This document shows positions 9,858 to 21,669 of a DNA stretch of 64,000 nucleotides, piece after piece. The stretch covers positions 31,168,121-31,232,120 of the forward strand of contig JAVIAB010000160.1 in the NCBI GenBank assembly GCA_032433765.1. The letters are read 5' to 3'. The position numbers and the translations under genes are program-made. The notes under the pieces were generated by a model that was given only the letters and a program-made list of their open reading frames with translations, made no database searches and was not told the origin of the DNA. This DNA comes from Megaustenia siamemsis (taxonomy: Eukaryota; Mollusca; Gastropoda; Stylommatophora; Ariophantidae). Numbering within the stretch: position 1 is the stretch's first letter; the number at the start of each line of letters is the position of its first letter.

Positions 9858-10285
9858 CAATAAATATTATTATATATATTTTATTATTTATTATTATTTG
9901 TTACCAGTATATAACCACTGGAAACTACTATTCGTGCTGTTTCGTCCAATAAATGTTTGTCTACAACACAAGTATTCAGCCCTACTGGGAGATACTTGCA
10001 TTAATAGGAAAGTACAAATATACAATTTATTTCCGGTCTGTGATCGTTACCCTATGCTATAGTCATTGAGAACGCCTTTCGTGTAAGACACTACTACAAT
10101 AGCCAATTTTTTAGTTGGCTGAGTGGCAGTGTGCCAAGCGTTCGGCTTCTCGTGGCAAGGCGCGGTGCCAGGGAGTACGGGTTCGATCCCGCTTCGGACC
10201 ATATATTGTTCTTCGTTTTTTTTCTGTTGTTTGTCTGTCAATTTTTCCGAGTGCTAACACATACTTCTTTGTTCTATTATTCCCT
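9858..10285 (+). mobile_element. About 428-bp insert carrying a tRNA-derived SINE3
   Basis: The 11-bp direct repeat ATGCATCCTAT lies at 9847-9857 and 10286-10296. The insert holds an AT-rich left part and a class-II tRNA-like block at 10104-10205, with TGGCTGAGTGG as A-box region and GGTTCGATCCC as B-box. Compared with the LINE-B copy at 18.8-19.7 kb, about 30 bp of LINE sequence just right of the insert are missing. Confidence 0.75.
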
Positions 10286-10296
10286 ATGCATCCTAT

Positions 10297-11146
10297 AAAA
10301 ACTTTAAAAACATCATAGAGATGACAGGCCAACAAATTAATAAAAGATAATCAATAACCTAAGGTATGCTGATGATACTGTACTACTAGCAGAAAACCCT
10401 AAAGATCTACAACAATTACTTCATGAAATAAACATGATAAGCAAAAAATATGGACTAGATATGAATATCAAAAAGACTAAAACTATGATCATAAACAAAG
10501 GAAATACTCAAAACCCACAAGTGGATATCAAAATTGAACGAATAGACCTGGAGACAGTTCAGAACTACAACTACCTTGGACATACTATAACCAGTGATGG
10601 AAAACGTACGACTGAAATAAACAAAAGAATAGGAATGACAACAAGTAATTTTAATGCCATGATGAACATACTAACATCAAAACAAATAACACCAGGGCTA
10701 AAACTAAGAATAGCAAAATGTTATATCTTCTCAATATTCCTATATGGTGCAGAAACAGGGACATTAGGCAAGAAAACAGAACAGAGAATTGAAACCTTTG
10801 AAATGTGGATATATAGATGAATAGGTAGAATTGGATGGAAGGAAAAGAAAACAAACGATGAAGTCTTAAAACAACTACAAATGAAAAGAGAACCACTAAA
10901 GACAATTCAAACAAGCAAATGCGATTTTTGGGCCATGTTAAAAGACACAACAGCCTACTAAAAGTAATCCTGGAGGGGAAAATACAAGGTAAAAGAGGCA
11001 GACCAAGACTAACATGGACGAGTAACATTAAAAGATGGACAAATCAGCCTATGACAACCTGCACCATCAAAGCAAGAGACAGAGCAGAATGGTGCTCCAT
11101 GGTAGCCAACCTTCGTTGCGAAGACGGCACTGGATGATGATGCGTG
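10297..11146 (+). pseudogene. LINE-B ORF2, C-terminal piece
   Basis: It carries the YADD box (RYADDTVLLAENP), KKYGLDMNIKKTKTM, the YLGHTITSDGK motif and the thumb, with a stop near 10818. The sequence continues recognisably to GKRGRPRLTW and ends with an imperfect GATGATG run. Confidence 0.85.
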
Positions 11147-11340
11147 AGCTATTATAAGGCGGCAACTTCTCCACACAACAGACGTGATTCTTGACGTCCA
11201 TTGATTTATGTAATTCATAAATTTATGTGAGAGCGATTAATATAATCTGAATAACATGACAAAACTATTAATTAATTTTATGGGATATAATATTTATATT
11301 GAGTTCAAGAAACTCTGAATTTAAATAAAAAATATAATGA

Positions 11341-11517
11341 GCTCCTGGCATTTCTTTCTTGGCGGATGGATATTACGATGCTTCGATTTGTTTGTAAATC
11401 AACCAATCACAATTGAGGACGCTCTTCTTCTGCGCGCGCAATTTTTACAATAAGAAAAAAACAGACTTCTGCGACAGGGACGGTTCCTTTTAGTGGAGAC
11501 CGCATTTATAATCCAGT
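11341..11517 (+). promoter_or_regulatory. Candidate stathmin promoter and non-coding first exon
   Basis: A CCAAT motif in AACCAATCAC lies at 11403-11407. A short GC-rich stretch (TGCGCGCGCA, 11431-11440) follows, then ACTTCTGCGACAGGGACGG and a strong splice donor, CCAGT|GTAAGT, at 11517/11518. The segment has none of the repeat signatures found on either side. Pairing it with the UTR-bearing exon at 24172 is inference. Transcript data would settle it. Confidence 0.35.
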
Positions 11518-11759
11518 GTAAGTAAAATTATAATAAATTCTGTGTAACTGCCCGGGAAATTATCTTTGCATTTAACTTGTCGAGTTTATTTTGTTTTTGT
11601 TTACAATTTACGACGAGTGTGCACGTCTTTTTGCGAAACAAAGAGTTTTAGTTTGGAGTTGGAGCAATCGAAGTTCCAAATTCGTAATTCATTCTCTAGT
11701 ATAAGTGAAGTCTGCATCTCATTGTCTGGCTCCACTCTACTCCTCATATTATAATTTGC

Positions 11760-14100
11760 TGCTATGTGAGCTATATTTATTTATTATGCTTCAGTTTTAC
11801 GGAATTTTATGCACTACATAATTTGCCATTTCGTTTTTCATAATTTAAATTAAAGTCAAAGTTAAAATTAATGAGGGAAAAAAAAATTAGATGTAGTAAT
11901 ATTATTTATTATATTATTTTTTAAAAGTAATAATAAAATAAATTATAATTTAAATTTATTTTATAATACAATTTTTATTTATTGTAATTGAATTATTGTA
12001 AGATGAAGATGTCACAAATGATTTTAAAAAAAGTCTAGTAGTTATAAGATAAGGCTTGAGTGATGACGAGTCAAGTGGACACAGTCATAGGAGTAGGAGG
12101 TGAGTAGGGCTAGGTACTACTACTCAACACTTTTCTCTAGTTACAACTTACAGGGTAGTGATAGTGTAACTGAAACTACGAACACTGTAACAACAGACTA
12201 ACAACAGAGACTTAATTGAAATTGAGTAGTCAGACTAGACTTTTTTAGGCTGACAAAGTCTCCCATATAAGTGAGTTGTTTTTCAAGTTTTTGTTTTGAC
12301 TAGCCTTAGAAATAAGAATTATAATAATAATATAGATATTTATTTCATCGGCCAGGAAAACATATTTAATTTCCTTAAAATTGGAAAATAAAATCATTAA
12401 AAATGTAAACAAAATATCTATAGACATGAGTAAGTCCGTGACTCATGGGTGACTCACAACTGATAGTAACGGTCCGGTAAGTAACGAACCAGGGTCTCAA
12501 ATGATGATTGTACATATAATTCATAATAAAAATAAACTCAACTGTTATAATATAGCAACATCATACAGAACAACACACGGACACATATGTATGTATGCTA
12601 TTCATAATAAAAAAAAAAATAGAATAATATAATTATAATACATTTTAAAAAAAGTTTTTAAAAAAAGAATTTAAGAAGAAAGTTTTGAGTATTTTATTGT
12701 TACTATGTAAAAGTTGCTGATTTACAATTACAATGTTTTAAGTTTATTGTTAACCATTTTAACTGTTTTGTTTAACTTTAACTTACTTAGTGGCTTGCAC
12801 CCCCCACCCTTCAAGAAAGAAAGAGTTCATTTGATAAATTGATAGTGAGTAGTTTTTTTTTTTTTATTATTTTAAAATAAAACAAATTAAAAAAAAAAAA
12901 ATGAATGAATTTGTTGCTAAGCTAAAGTCTACTCTTAAACTTAACTTAAGTCAACTTAGTCAGTATTTAAAAATATTGGACGGTTAGCTTTTTCTTGATG
13001 TTGAGAATAAAATAATAAATTAAAATTCTTTGTCTATATAAGATGATCCTTCCTAACTATAGTACGTCCCTTATTAAACATTTTGTGCATGTTTTTTTTG
13101 TTTGTTATTTAAAAATTTTGTTAGCTTTATTTTAATTATCATTTATTTTATAACAAATATTAAATAATGGTTATCATACAAGTCTTCAGTTTAAGTTGTA
13201 CACAATGTTATACCTTAACATTAATTATTTTGAAACATAGTTTGGAGGATTAGCAGGGGAAGAAAGGAAGAGGACAATCAGTGACTATAAATAGCACATA
13301 AGGGACATAGTGAGTTTATCAGTAGCAAAGAATTGAATATAAAACAATATAATTGCAGGACAGCTTGAAAATCTGCCAATTAAATAATTAAGTTTCAAGC
13401 CAATAACATATTACATATCTGATCCTGTCTTTGTTTTAGTAGAGAGGTTTTTAATTCTTTTTTGCTTACTTATTAACATAATGGGAAATGTTCCTTTTCT
13501 GTTAGTGCACAAATGTCAAGTTTCCACAATTTGATGAACGTTTTCACATCTATAGTTATACTTAATATAATATGGAGTGGGATTTTTTTTTTTTTAGAGT
13601 GAACTAACAATCTATCTCAAGGTTAACTAACCCTGTAAATTAGCAGTAGCTAATAAAGTAGCAAATGCGCAATCAATTTTATATAATCTTGTTGATTAAT
13701 GGTCAATCAGTATCATATATTATATTATAATCTAGTTAGTGAATGGTCAGCGTGAAAATGGTTTGACTAGTTTTGTTTCCTATGTTATATAATTTCAAAA
13801 TATGTATGCTACAACCACAGCCTGTTTCTGAAAGGCCATACTATTTCATGGATGTCACTTGACAAAGTTAATAGAATTGACCCTATATTGCACTCATAAT
13901 TTAAACAGTCCCATAAGTACTGTTTCTTTCTTACATTTTTTTAAGGTGCAGGGTTTGCTTATATTCTTTGACCTCTGCTTGCTTAGTCAAACTTGTTGAT
14001 CTGCTTGTTCTTCAGCGTTTGTCTCTAGATGTTAATATTAAGTTTGAAGAAAGCATATCATAGTTAAGCTACTTTTGGCCGGTACCAACTTGTTCACGTT
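11760..14100. other. AT-rich stretch without recognised genes
   Basis: It is dominated by A/T runs and short open frames below 65 codons on both strands, with no motif I can name. If the promoter call above is right, this is part of stathmin intron 1. Confidence 0.6.
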
Positions 14101-14404
14101 GGTTTGTTGTTTTTGCCGAAACATTTTTTTTTTTGGTCTCATCTCAATTGATTCAGCTGTTAGATACAATTGTATGTTTATTTTACAAATCATATTCATA
14201 TCTCGTATTTCTTATTAAACAAGTGCGACCAAGACTTCCCAAATTGCACCAAAAGAAAGAAATATGTTTCAAGAAATTACACCAGTCTGGTCTCCAACTT
14301 CAGAATTTTATCTGTTGCTAAAGTACAGACTTAGAGGATTTTAAGGTGTCGTTATCTTAAGAATGTTGTTGGAATCAACACATTACGAACACTGAAGTCG
14401 TCTG

Positions 14405-14690
14405 AAGTTCAGGCATTAATATCTATCAAGAAGTGAAAAGAAGATGTTGGATACGGCTAGGCCATGTTTTAGGAATGGGACGAACCAGGCATCCACACAT
14501 AGTATTAACGTGAACACCACCTGTCAACTGAAGAAGAGGCAGATCATTGGGGACATGGCAACAAACTGTACTGAGGAAATGACAAGAGGCCGGCAAGTCC
14601 TGGCTAGTGTTGTTCGTGCTTGCTCCAGAACGAATTGGGTGATGATCTCTTGTGGGTGTCTTATGCTTCAATCGAAGTTCAGAGAATTGA
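14405..14690 (+). mobile_element. LINE-E 3' fragment
   Basis: The + strand shows RLGHVLGMGRTRHPH, later EAGKSWLVL, and then VLCFN, broken by stops. The layout is that of a LINE ORF2 C-terminus. It lies head-to-head against LINE-D. Confidence 0.6.
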
Positions 14691-14693
14691 CCC

Positions 14694-15000
14694 ATCTATT
14701 GACATTTCGAGCCATGGCCAGCCCATAGGGCATAGACCCTGATACTCTCTTTTTCTAAATTTTCTTCTTAGCAGTCTCACTTGTTGCAAAATACATTTAT
14801 CAAATTCTGCCATTTGTCTCTGTTCTGTGCAAGCAACCCTATCTCATTGAGGAAGCCGATTCCTGCTGCTCTTGCCTCTCTGATCATTGTTCTTCTCAGT
14901 GTCTCTCTTGGTTGGCCTCTTTTCCTTTTACCTGTTGTTTCCCACATGAGGGCTTGCTTTGTTATTCGGTTATTATTTTTTCTCATCACGTTATTTTAGG
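14694..15000 (-). mobile_element. LINE-D 3' fragment
   Basis: The - strand encodes MMRKNNNRITKQALMWETTG, then GKRKRGQPRETLRRTM and EIGLLAQNRDKWQNLI. Its 3' end (on the + strand, TTGACATTTCGAGCC at the left edge) recurs in all LINE-D copies. Confidence 0.8.
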
Positions 15001-15534
15001 GCTGAAAATACTATCACTACTATTAGCTACTGGTAATTTACACATTCTGTATCAGGTCTACGTTTCATTAACAAAGGCGTTTTTATGATAGCGGCTTGTT
15101 AGACCTCTGATCAACGGCTCTGTGCCAAGCAGAAGAAAGAAAATTCTCCATCTTGGATCGAAACCGGAAATGATTTATAGACTAGTTAAGTTAATTTTTT
15201 TTAAATGAAGGTTACATTTATAATAGTTTTTCTATTTAGCATTTACCCTTTAATGTGGATGGGTTTTATACTAGCTTGTGGTATTTGCACTTTTTGGCAT
15301 AGGTAGATTTGCTTAATAGTGTCCCAGGCAACAGGCATTATAGTCTACTCTTTTTTGCTTTTTAACTGCTTTGTGGGGTGTGGGTGGTGTATGGTGTGTG
15401 TCTTTAACATGTGCGAGTGCATACAGGAATTCCTGTTTTTCACTGATAGCTGAGAGGGCTAGACATTGGATCTCACTTACCCAGAGTCCAGAGGAGTGTG
15501 AAGCCATGTTGAAGACTGATTTGATTTTTTTTTT

Positions 15535-15622
15535 TTATTATTTCCCACTTCCTGGGGTAGGATTTGAACTCAGAACTGTCCAGAGGCAAATGTCTTACCT
15601 CTAGACCACCCTGACTTCCAAA
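15535..15622 (-). mobile_element. tRNA-derived SINE4 head
   Basis: On the - strand, GTGGTCTAGAGGTAAGAC (A-box region) and GAGTTCAAATCCTAC (B-box region) are spaced as in a tRNA. The acceptor stem does not close, so a functional tRNA gene is unlikely. Confidence 0.65.
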
Positions 15623-16374
15623 ATTATAATAGTAATTAATAGCACTCAAAAAAACAATTACTATTATTAAAGCAAAGGAAGACAATTTTTTATTTTATAC
15701 CTGAACCTTTATTTGATGTTGATATATTGTCTCTCTTTCATTATTCTTTCTGACTGTCTGTGGCATTCCTTTTTTTTTTTCTTTTTTTTTTTATTGCTGT
15801 CTTGATATACTATTTTTGAAAAAATATACACATTTTGACTTTGTTGTCTCATAAATTTGACATGAATCAGTTCAAACCTAGTGTTTGTGAATGCCAACAT
15901 TAATATCTAACACTATGACTGATGTATCTTTAGAACAACCAAAAACAAGATGCATACAATTTCTGGACACATTCCAAACATTGATTTTGTAGAATTTCCA
16001 AACAATATGAAATAACTGACAGACAACAATAGATAACTGACACATTCAACTGTTTTAGTCTACTCTAAGTTTGCAAATGCTATCAATTTGATGCTAATCC
16101 TTGTCTGATGCATGATTTGTAACATAATATTTCTGTGACAAACTCGGTTGAAATGTAACTTAAGTCATATGTTTAACCTGTCACATATCTAAAAGTTCAG
16201 TAAAAGCTATTACACACTTACAAATTGCTTGTAACGTCAAGTGTGCACTTTTGACTTTTTAAAAATATATCAGCACCAAATATCAATCCATATTTGAAAA
16301 TGTCAGCTGCAAAAGTTAACGTTTATTTTATGTTCGAGAGTAGTGTTACTACTTTTGTAGTGTACTTGTTGGAC

Positions 16375-16770
16375 ATAGTTGTTTCATTTGTATGGACATT
16401 AGACAAGAAAACAACTGAAAATTGAAGCCTTTGAAATGTGTATTTAAAGAAAATAGGGAGAATTGGATGGAGAAAAAAAAAACAAATGATGTAGTCTTAC
16501 AATAACTAAAAATTAAAAGAGGACTACTAAACACAATTCAAATAAGACAAATAAGATTTTTTGGGCATGTTAAAAGACACAGCAACCTACTAAAAGTAAT
16601 CTTGGAAGGGAAAATACAAGGTAAAAGAGGCACACCAAGACTAACATGGACGAGTAACATCAAAAGATGGACATGTCAGCCTATGACAACCTGCACCATG
16701 AAAGCAAGAGACAGAGTGGAATGGTGTTCCATGGTAGCTAACCTTAGATGCTGAGACTGCACTCAATGGT
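16375..16770 (+). mobile_element. LINE-B 3' fragment
   Basis: It shows IGRIGWR.KKTND, then FFGHVKRHSNLLKVILEGK and RGTPRLTWTS in shifting frames. It matches the last 400 bp of LINE-B and carries several frameshifts. Confidence 0.75.
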
Positions 16771-16829
16771 GATGTGTTGTTTCACTCATCAGCCACTACT
16801 ATACATTTAGACCAGCATCAGTCACGAAC

Positions 16830-17190
16830 AAGGTGATAGGTTTGCGGTCTTCACTGCTGCCCCATAGTTTTTATTGCATGGTTATTGCTATATTTGTGTT
16901 CTTTGGGTGTTTAGAGTGATGTAGTCCTGTAGGATATATTTGGGAGCCTATTTGATGCGCCACACTCACATGTTGCAAGGCCGATGTCCCTAGGTCCTAT
17001 TGTGTGTGTTCTGAAGCCACAGTGACCTTTTCTCAGTCTGACAATCTTGGTCTGCTGAGGTTGATTAAGCTGTCATGTTCTGATTCATACTTTTCATACA
17101 GTGCTCTCAATTCTGTTTTCCTAGCTTGATTCAGGCTTGCTTTCACTTCTTTTAGGCTGTGAGGTGGGTGGGACTATTGAAGGTTTCCAT
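16830..17190 (-). mobile_element. LINE fragment, region after RNase H (decayed)
   Basis: The - strand contains TKIVRLRKGHCGFRTH and CECGA followed by an ILQD-like stretch. The arrangement matches the zinc-binding tail found in the other RNase H-type fragments. Several stops are present. Confidence 0.55.
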
Positions 17191-17384
17191 CTGTTTTATG
17201 AATGTGGTGAAAAGTGAACCCTGGGTATGGCAGTTCTGGAAAGAGTTAACACACACACATTTCAAATACTTATTCCCAAAAAGTAATTTTTTTTTTCATT
17301 TTTTCATCAAAGCAGCAACTGTGTGGTTCTCCTGTCAGTTGATTTCACAGTTCATTAAATAATGGTAAAGTATTGTAAAGTCCA

Positions 17385-17660
17385 CATCTTCTTCTTTCCC
17401 TCCTCATCTGCCTTTCAGCGTCGAGGGGAGATATAATTTGCGGTCTTTTGCTCTTCTGTTCGCCTCTGCTGCTATGTTTCCTAGTGCTTCTAATATTCCA
17501 TCAACCCATCTTTTTCGTGATCGACCCTTGGGTCTGGTGTTCTCACGTTTGTTGAAGGCTCGTGTTGTTTTGTTCTTTCTGCCTTGTCACATGGCCAAAA
17601 CATTTTATATGTTGTTTCCTTATATATTCTATACCACATCTAGTCCACATCTTCACAACA
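17385..17660 (-). mobile_element. LINE-G 3' fragment
   Basis: The - strand carries KCFGHVTRQKEQNNTSLQQT, then a GRSRK..VDGILEALGN-like stretch in a shifted frame. It has the typical order of a LINE ORF2 C-terminus and is a family distinct from A to E. Confidence 0.55.
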
Positions 17661-18270
17661 AAGAAATAGATAAAAGTTAATTTTCTAGTATGATCACTGC
17701 AATTTTCAGGGGCCAACAGAAGCACTATTTAAATTTTTTTTTTAAACACATCGACTTTATAATTAAATCTTTAATGATTTGGCAGTTAAAGAATAAATCT
17801 GATTTTCATTTTAGTCTCTGTGTCATCCCTGCTTGTTTTAAAAACTGCACTTACTACACTATTTTGAGTGTAAACTGAAATATACAAAAGAAATCAGTGG
17901 TTTTCACTTCAGCTTTGTCATCAGTCATGTAGTATTTATCAAACATCTGTTGATTCAAATGTCTTTTCACTAAATATGCGCACCCGTCCAGGGAATAATG
18001 CATTTGAATAGAATATGACACAATTCAAATAGCAGGCAAAACATCAAGGATATGATCATTAATAATTAAATCACACTGGTTCAATGCTGCTGGCTAAAGT
18101 AGGGCTATGACCTTTATTGTCTACATACGAAGTAGGAGTGGATGCTAATAACCATAGCTCTTTTGTCCCCTTAAATGGCAATGTGGAACATGATACAAGT
18201 CCTTGTTTTATTAATTTATGTTTATTTGTTTCACTGCTGTCAGCATACACCATAAGATGGTAAATTGTCT

Positions 18271-18590
18271 ATCTATCTATTGACCTTTCGAGCCGTAACC
18301 GGCCCATAGGGCGTAGACCAAGATACACCTTCTCCTATATGAATTTTTTGTTCTAGCAGTTTTCTTTTAAAGATATTTTATCAAATCTCGCCATCTGTCT
18401 CTGTTCTGTGCAAGCAGTTCTATCTCATTGAGGGAGCCGATTCCTGCTGCTCTTGCCTCTCTCATCAGTGTTCTTCTCAGTGTCTCCCTGGGTCTTCCTC
18501 TTTTTCTTTTACCTGTTGTTTCCCATATGAGGGCTTGCTTTGCTATTCGATTATTATCTCTTCTCATCACATGTCCAACGTATGACAAAT
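18271..18590 (-). mobile_element. LINE-D 3' fragment
   Basis: The - strand open frame of 73 codons contains YVGHVMRRDNNRIAKQALIW, GKRKRGRPRETLRRTLM and EIELLAQNRDRWRDLI. It is the best preserved LINE-D tail here. Confidence 0.85.
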
Positions 18591-18829
18591 TGTGCTTGAG
18601 GTTATTTATTTCAATGATGCCTGATAATAGAGTTATTGTAGTACAAGAACCTAAGCATATTTCAGCTCTCTTGAAGATTGATGGTAATATGTAGGTACCA
18701 TGTTAATGTAAAGAATGAAAATGAATTCTTAACAGGTGAAAATTATAAAGAGTAAGCTGTATGTCTCTGCCTAGGAAAAATCTATCCAATCTTTTCTATT
18801 TAAACAATTACTATACATATTCATCATCA

Positions 18830-19735
18830 TCATTGAGTGCCGTCTCCGCAACGAAGGTTGGCTACCATGGAGCGCCATTTTGCTCTGTCTCTTGCATTGA
18901 TGTCCATGTTAATCTTGGTCTGCCTCTGCCTCTTTTACCTTGTATTTTCCCCTCCAGGATCACTTTCAGTAGGCTGTTGTGTCTTTTAACATGGCCTAAG
19001 AATCGCATTTGTCTTGTTCTAATTGTGTTCAGAAGTTCTCTTTTCATTTTTAGTTGTTTTAAGACTTTGTCATTTGTTTTCTTTTCCTTCCATCCAATTC
19101 TACCTATTCTTCTATATATCCACATTTCAAAGGCTTCAATTCTCTGTTCTGTTTTCTTGCCTAATGTCCCTGTTTCTGCACCATATAGGAATATTGAGAA
19201 GATATAACATTTTGCTATTCTTAGTTTTAGCCCTGGTGTTATGTTTTGATGTTAGTATGTTCATCATGGCATTAAAATTACTTTTTGTCATTCCTATTCT
19301 TTTGTTTATTTCAGTCGTACGTTTTCCATCACTGGTTATAGTATGTCCAAGGTAGTTGTAGTTCTGAACTGTCTCAAGGTCTATTCCTTCAATTTTGATA
19401 TCCACTTGTGGGTTTTGAGTATTTCCTTTGTTTATGATCATAGTTTTAGTCTTTTTGATATTCATATCTAGTCCATATTTTTTGCTTGTCGTGTTTATTT
19501 CATTAAGTAATTGTTGTAGGTCTTTAGGATTTTCTGCTAGTAGTACAGTATCGTCAGCATATCTTAGGTTATTGATTATCTTTCCATTAATTTGTAGGCC
19601 TGGCATCTCTATGATGTTTTTAAAGATTTGCTCAGTGTATAGATTGAACAAGCTTGGTGATAGGATGCATCCTTGTCTTACTCCTCTTTTTATATCAATG
19701 GGTGTAGAGAACTCTTTGTTATATTTTATTAATAA
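18830..19735 (-). mobile_element. LINE-B copy, 5'-truncated, reverse strand
   Basis: The - strand reads YNKEFSTPIDIKRGVRQG, LRYADDTVLLAENPKDLQ, the YLGHTITSDGK motif, then a one-base frameshift at about 19235, followed by MWIYRRIGRIGWKEKK and GKRGRGRPRLTW. It preserves the region deleted at 10297 in the interrupted copy, so it served as my internal reference. Confidence 0.88.
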
Positions 19736-19744
19736 ATACCTATA

Positions 19745-20000
19745 AATAACTATACATATTAGGAAGAAACAATCATCATTTTGTGGCCATGTAATGAGAA
19801 GAGAACAGCTGGAATATATTGTAACAACTGGGAAAATTGAGGGATGAAGAGATAGAGAGAAGCAAAGAGAAAAGATACCAGACAGCTTAAGAGAATGGCT
19901 TGGCAGAAGGTCAACAACGGAAATGATAATTAACTGTCGATCGAAAGTTGTGGAAATACATGACCACCTACGCCAGCTTGCCCGGTACTTGATGATGATC
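19745..20000 (+). mobile_element. LINE-C 3' fragment
   Basis: The + strand encodes RKKQSSFCGHVMRREQLEYI, TTGKIEG, then REKIPDSLREWLGRRST. It ends with a GATGATGATC run. It abuts the LINE-B copy in the opposite orientation. Confidence 0.75.
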
Positions 20001-20004
20001 ATAC

Positions 20005-20394
20005 GCATCTTCTCTGCTAGGGAAAGAAACTGATTGGCAAGAAATACTGATTCTTGTAATTAATTGCTTTGTACCAAAGAGGGAGCACAGAAAGTGCTGT
20101 TTGAAATTGAAGACCAGTCAGAGTTACAAGTTTGAGGCACTTAAAAAAAGTAAATGAAAATTATAAACCATTAATTTTACAGAAGCTTCTGTCACTGATG
20201 TTCATGTACACAGACTCCAGCCATTGAAAAATGTGACTGACTCATTGTGTTCATCTACCACATCTCATAACCAAATATGGTACATTAGAGAGAATGAAAA
20301 GCAATAGACTAACATATAAAAGTAAGGTAAACTCATCTGCTCTCTACATGGAAATTGAACATGAAGAAAAGAGCAGTACTGCACACAAAAAACA
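20005..20394. other. No recognised feature
   Basis: AT-rich sequence with stops in all frames. Nothing supported was seen. Confidence 0.5.
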
Positions 20395-20600
20395 ACAATT
20401 CTTTGCATAGGCTAAGACTAGCACCATCTCCCATCTGAGAATATGCAAAACACAGCTGAACATATGCTACTGGATCTCAACATGTTCAGGTTCAGTTGCG
20501 GAAGGAACACTGCAGCAGAAAACAAATGATCATCCACGCCAAGCTGTTTGAAAGTCTTGAGAAAACTCTCAATCACAGCAAAATACTATAAGAAATACTG
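20395..20600 (+). mobile_element. LINE fragment, region after RNase H (decayed)
   Basis: RLRLAPSPI, then TAEHMLLDLNMFRF and a leucine/alanine-rich tail match the pattern of the tails at 6740 and 26860. Frame breaks are present. Confidence 0.5.
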
Positions 20601-21405
20601 AGCTAATTTTATAGACATTATGAAATAGACTTTGATAGAAAACAATAAGATTATCTGCTATCTCAAAATGTTTTATATTTCTTACTTTCAATTGCTTCGT
20701 AAAATGTCTGTTCATCTATTTTAAGAGACCTACCATCCTGCTCTGATCTATAAATTTCCAGCGAATTGAACAATTTGAAGACCACTGATAATAAATTATT
20801 GTATGCCTGCTAAATCAATACAAAATAAAAGATCTAAAGTTGCAGTAATTTGACTACATCAACCAAAGTTTAAATAAGCCATATCAGAATTAGGTTTTCA
20901 AGATAAGAACTAAGTTTTATACAAAATATTGCACCTACTTTCATTTTTTAGTCTTCATCTTTGTTGTTTGTGATTATTTGTTCATTTGATAAAATAACCT
21001 GCTCCATGACCTTGAATGAGTCATCAGGCATGTGGATCAATGTTTGATGTGTCACTCTCCTACAGTAAGCAAATTTTTGTATCTTCCTTCTTTCTGTCAT
21101 TAGAAAATGCTTAATAAGTTTTTAAAAAAATATTTGTGTGCGTGGACTGTCCCTCTCCGCTTCCACCCATATTTGCAGATATGATTTATTTTGCTGAGCT
21201 TTTTGACAAAATATTGATTTGATTTTCATTAAAACACTGTTGTAAATCAGGCATATGTGAAGGGTTGGTTACCATGGTGTGCCCCCCCCCCCCCCCTGGA
21301 GTTTGAGCTAGAGTTGTAATAAGTCATGGAGTTAGTCTTTCTAAAGCAGTTATACATGAATGGTTTGATGATAAATTGACAGATATCCTGTAACATGTTA
21401 TTTCA
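20601..21405. other. No gene seen; one 15-C run
   Basis: AT-rich sequence. The only notable item is a run of 15 C at 21282-21296. Confidence 0.6.
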
Positions 21406-21409
21406 TTCA

Positions 21410-21665
21410 TTGAGTGCCGTCTCCGCATCGAAGGTTGGCTACCATGGACTGCAATTTCACTTTGTCTCTTGCTTTGATGGTGCAGATTATCATAGGTTGA
21501 CCTGTCCATCTTTTGAAGTTACTCGTCCATGTTAGTCTTGGTCTGCCTCTGCCTCTTTTATCTTGTATTTTCCCTTCCAATATTACTTTTATTAAGCTGT
21601 TGTGTCTTTTAACATGCCCCAAAAATTTCATTTGTCTTGTTCTAATTGTGTTTAACATGTTATAG
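21410..21665 (-). mobile_element. LINE-B 3' fragment
   Basis: The - strand open frame includes LNTIRTRQMKFLGHVKRHNS, then RGRGRPRLTWTSNFKRW and the tail to the start of a GATGAATG-like end. It matches the last 250 bp of LINE-B. Confidence 0.8.
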
Positions 21666-21669
21666 GGAA

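Larger units (their letters stand above)
7135..11146 (+). mobile_element. LINE-B, interrupted twice by other elements
   Basis: ORF2 of a non-LTR retrotransposon is present in three pieces, about 7135-7443, 9324-9857 and 10297-11146. Readable motifs in order are KGKAAGPDSIQ, then FGFRKNSGTKEAIFCM, YFIDYTKAFDRVHH, RQGCILS, RYADDTVLLAENP (the YADD catalytic box), NYNYLGHTITSDGK, and a late GKRGRPRLTW. The first interruption is a TA-flanked DNA transposon. The second is a SINE-bearing insert with 11-bp direct repeats. A stop after the segment MWIYR and a frameshift near 10900 also inactivate it. The 5' part (endonuclease) is absent. Confidence 0.85.

Noticed and set aside
10104..10205. Possible functional tRNA gene (class II-like)
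   Set aside because: A- and B-box regions are present, but the acceptor arms do not pair and the block lies in an insert with direct repeats, so it is a SINE head.
15535..15622. Possible tRNA gene on the - strand
   Set aside because: The B-box and A-box match, but there is no closed acceptor stem and no clear terminator context. It is better explained as a SINE.
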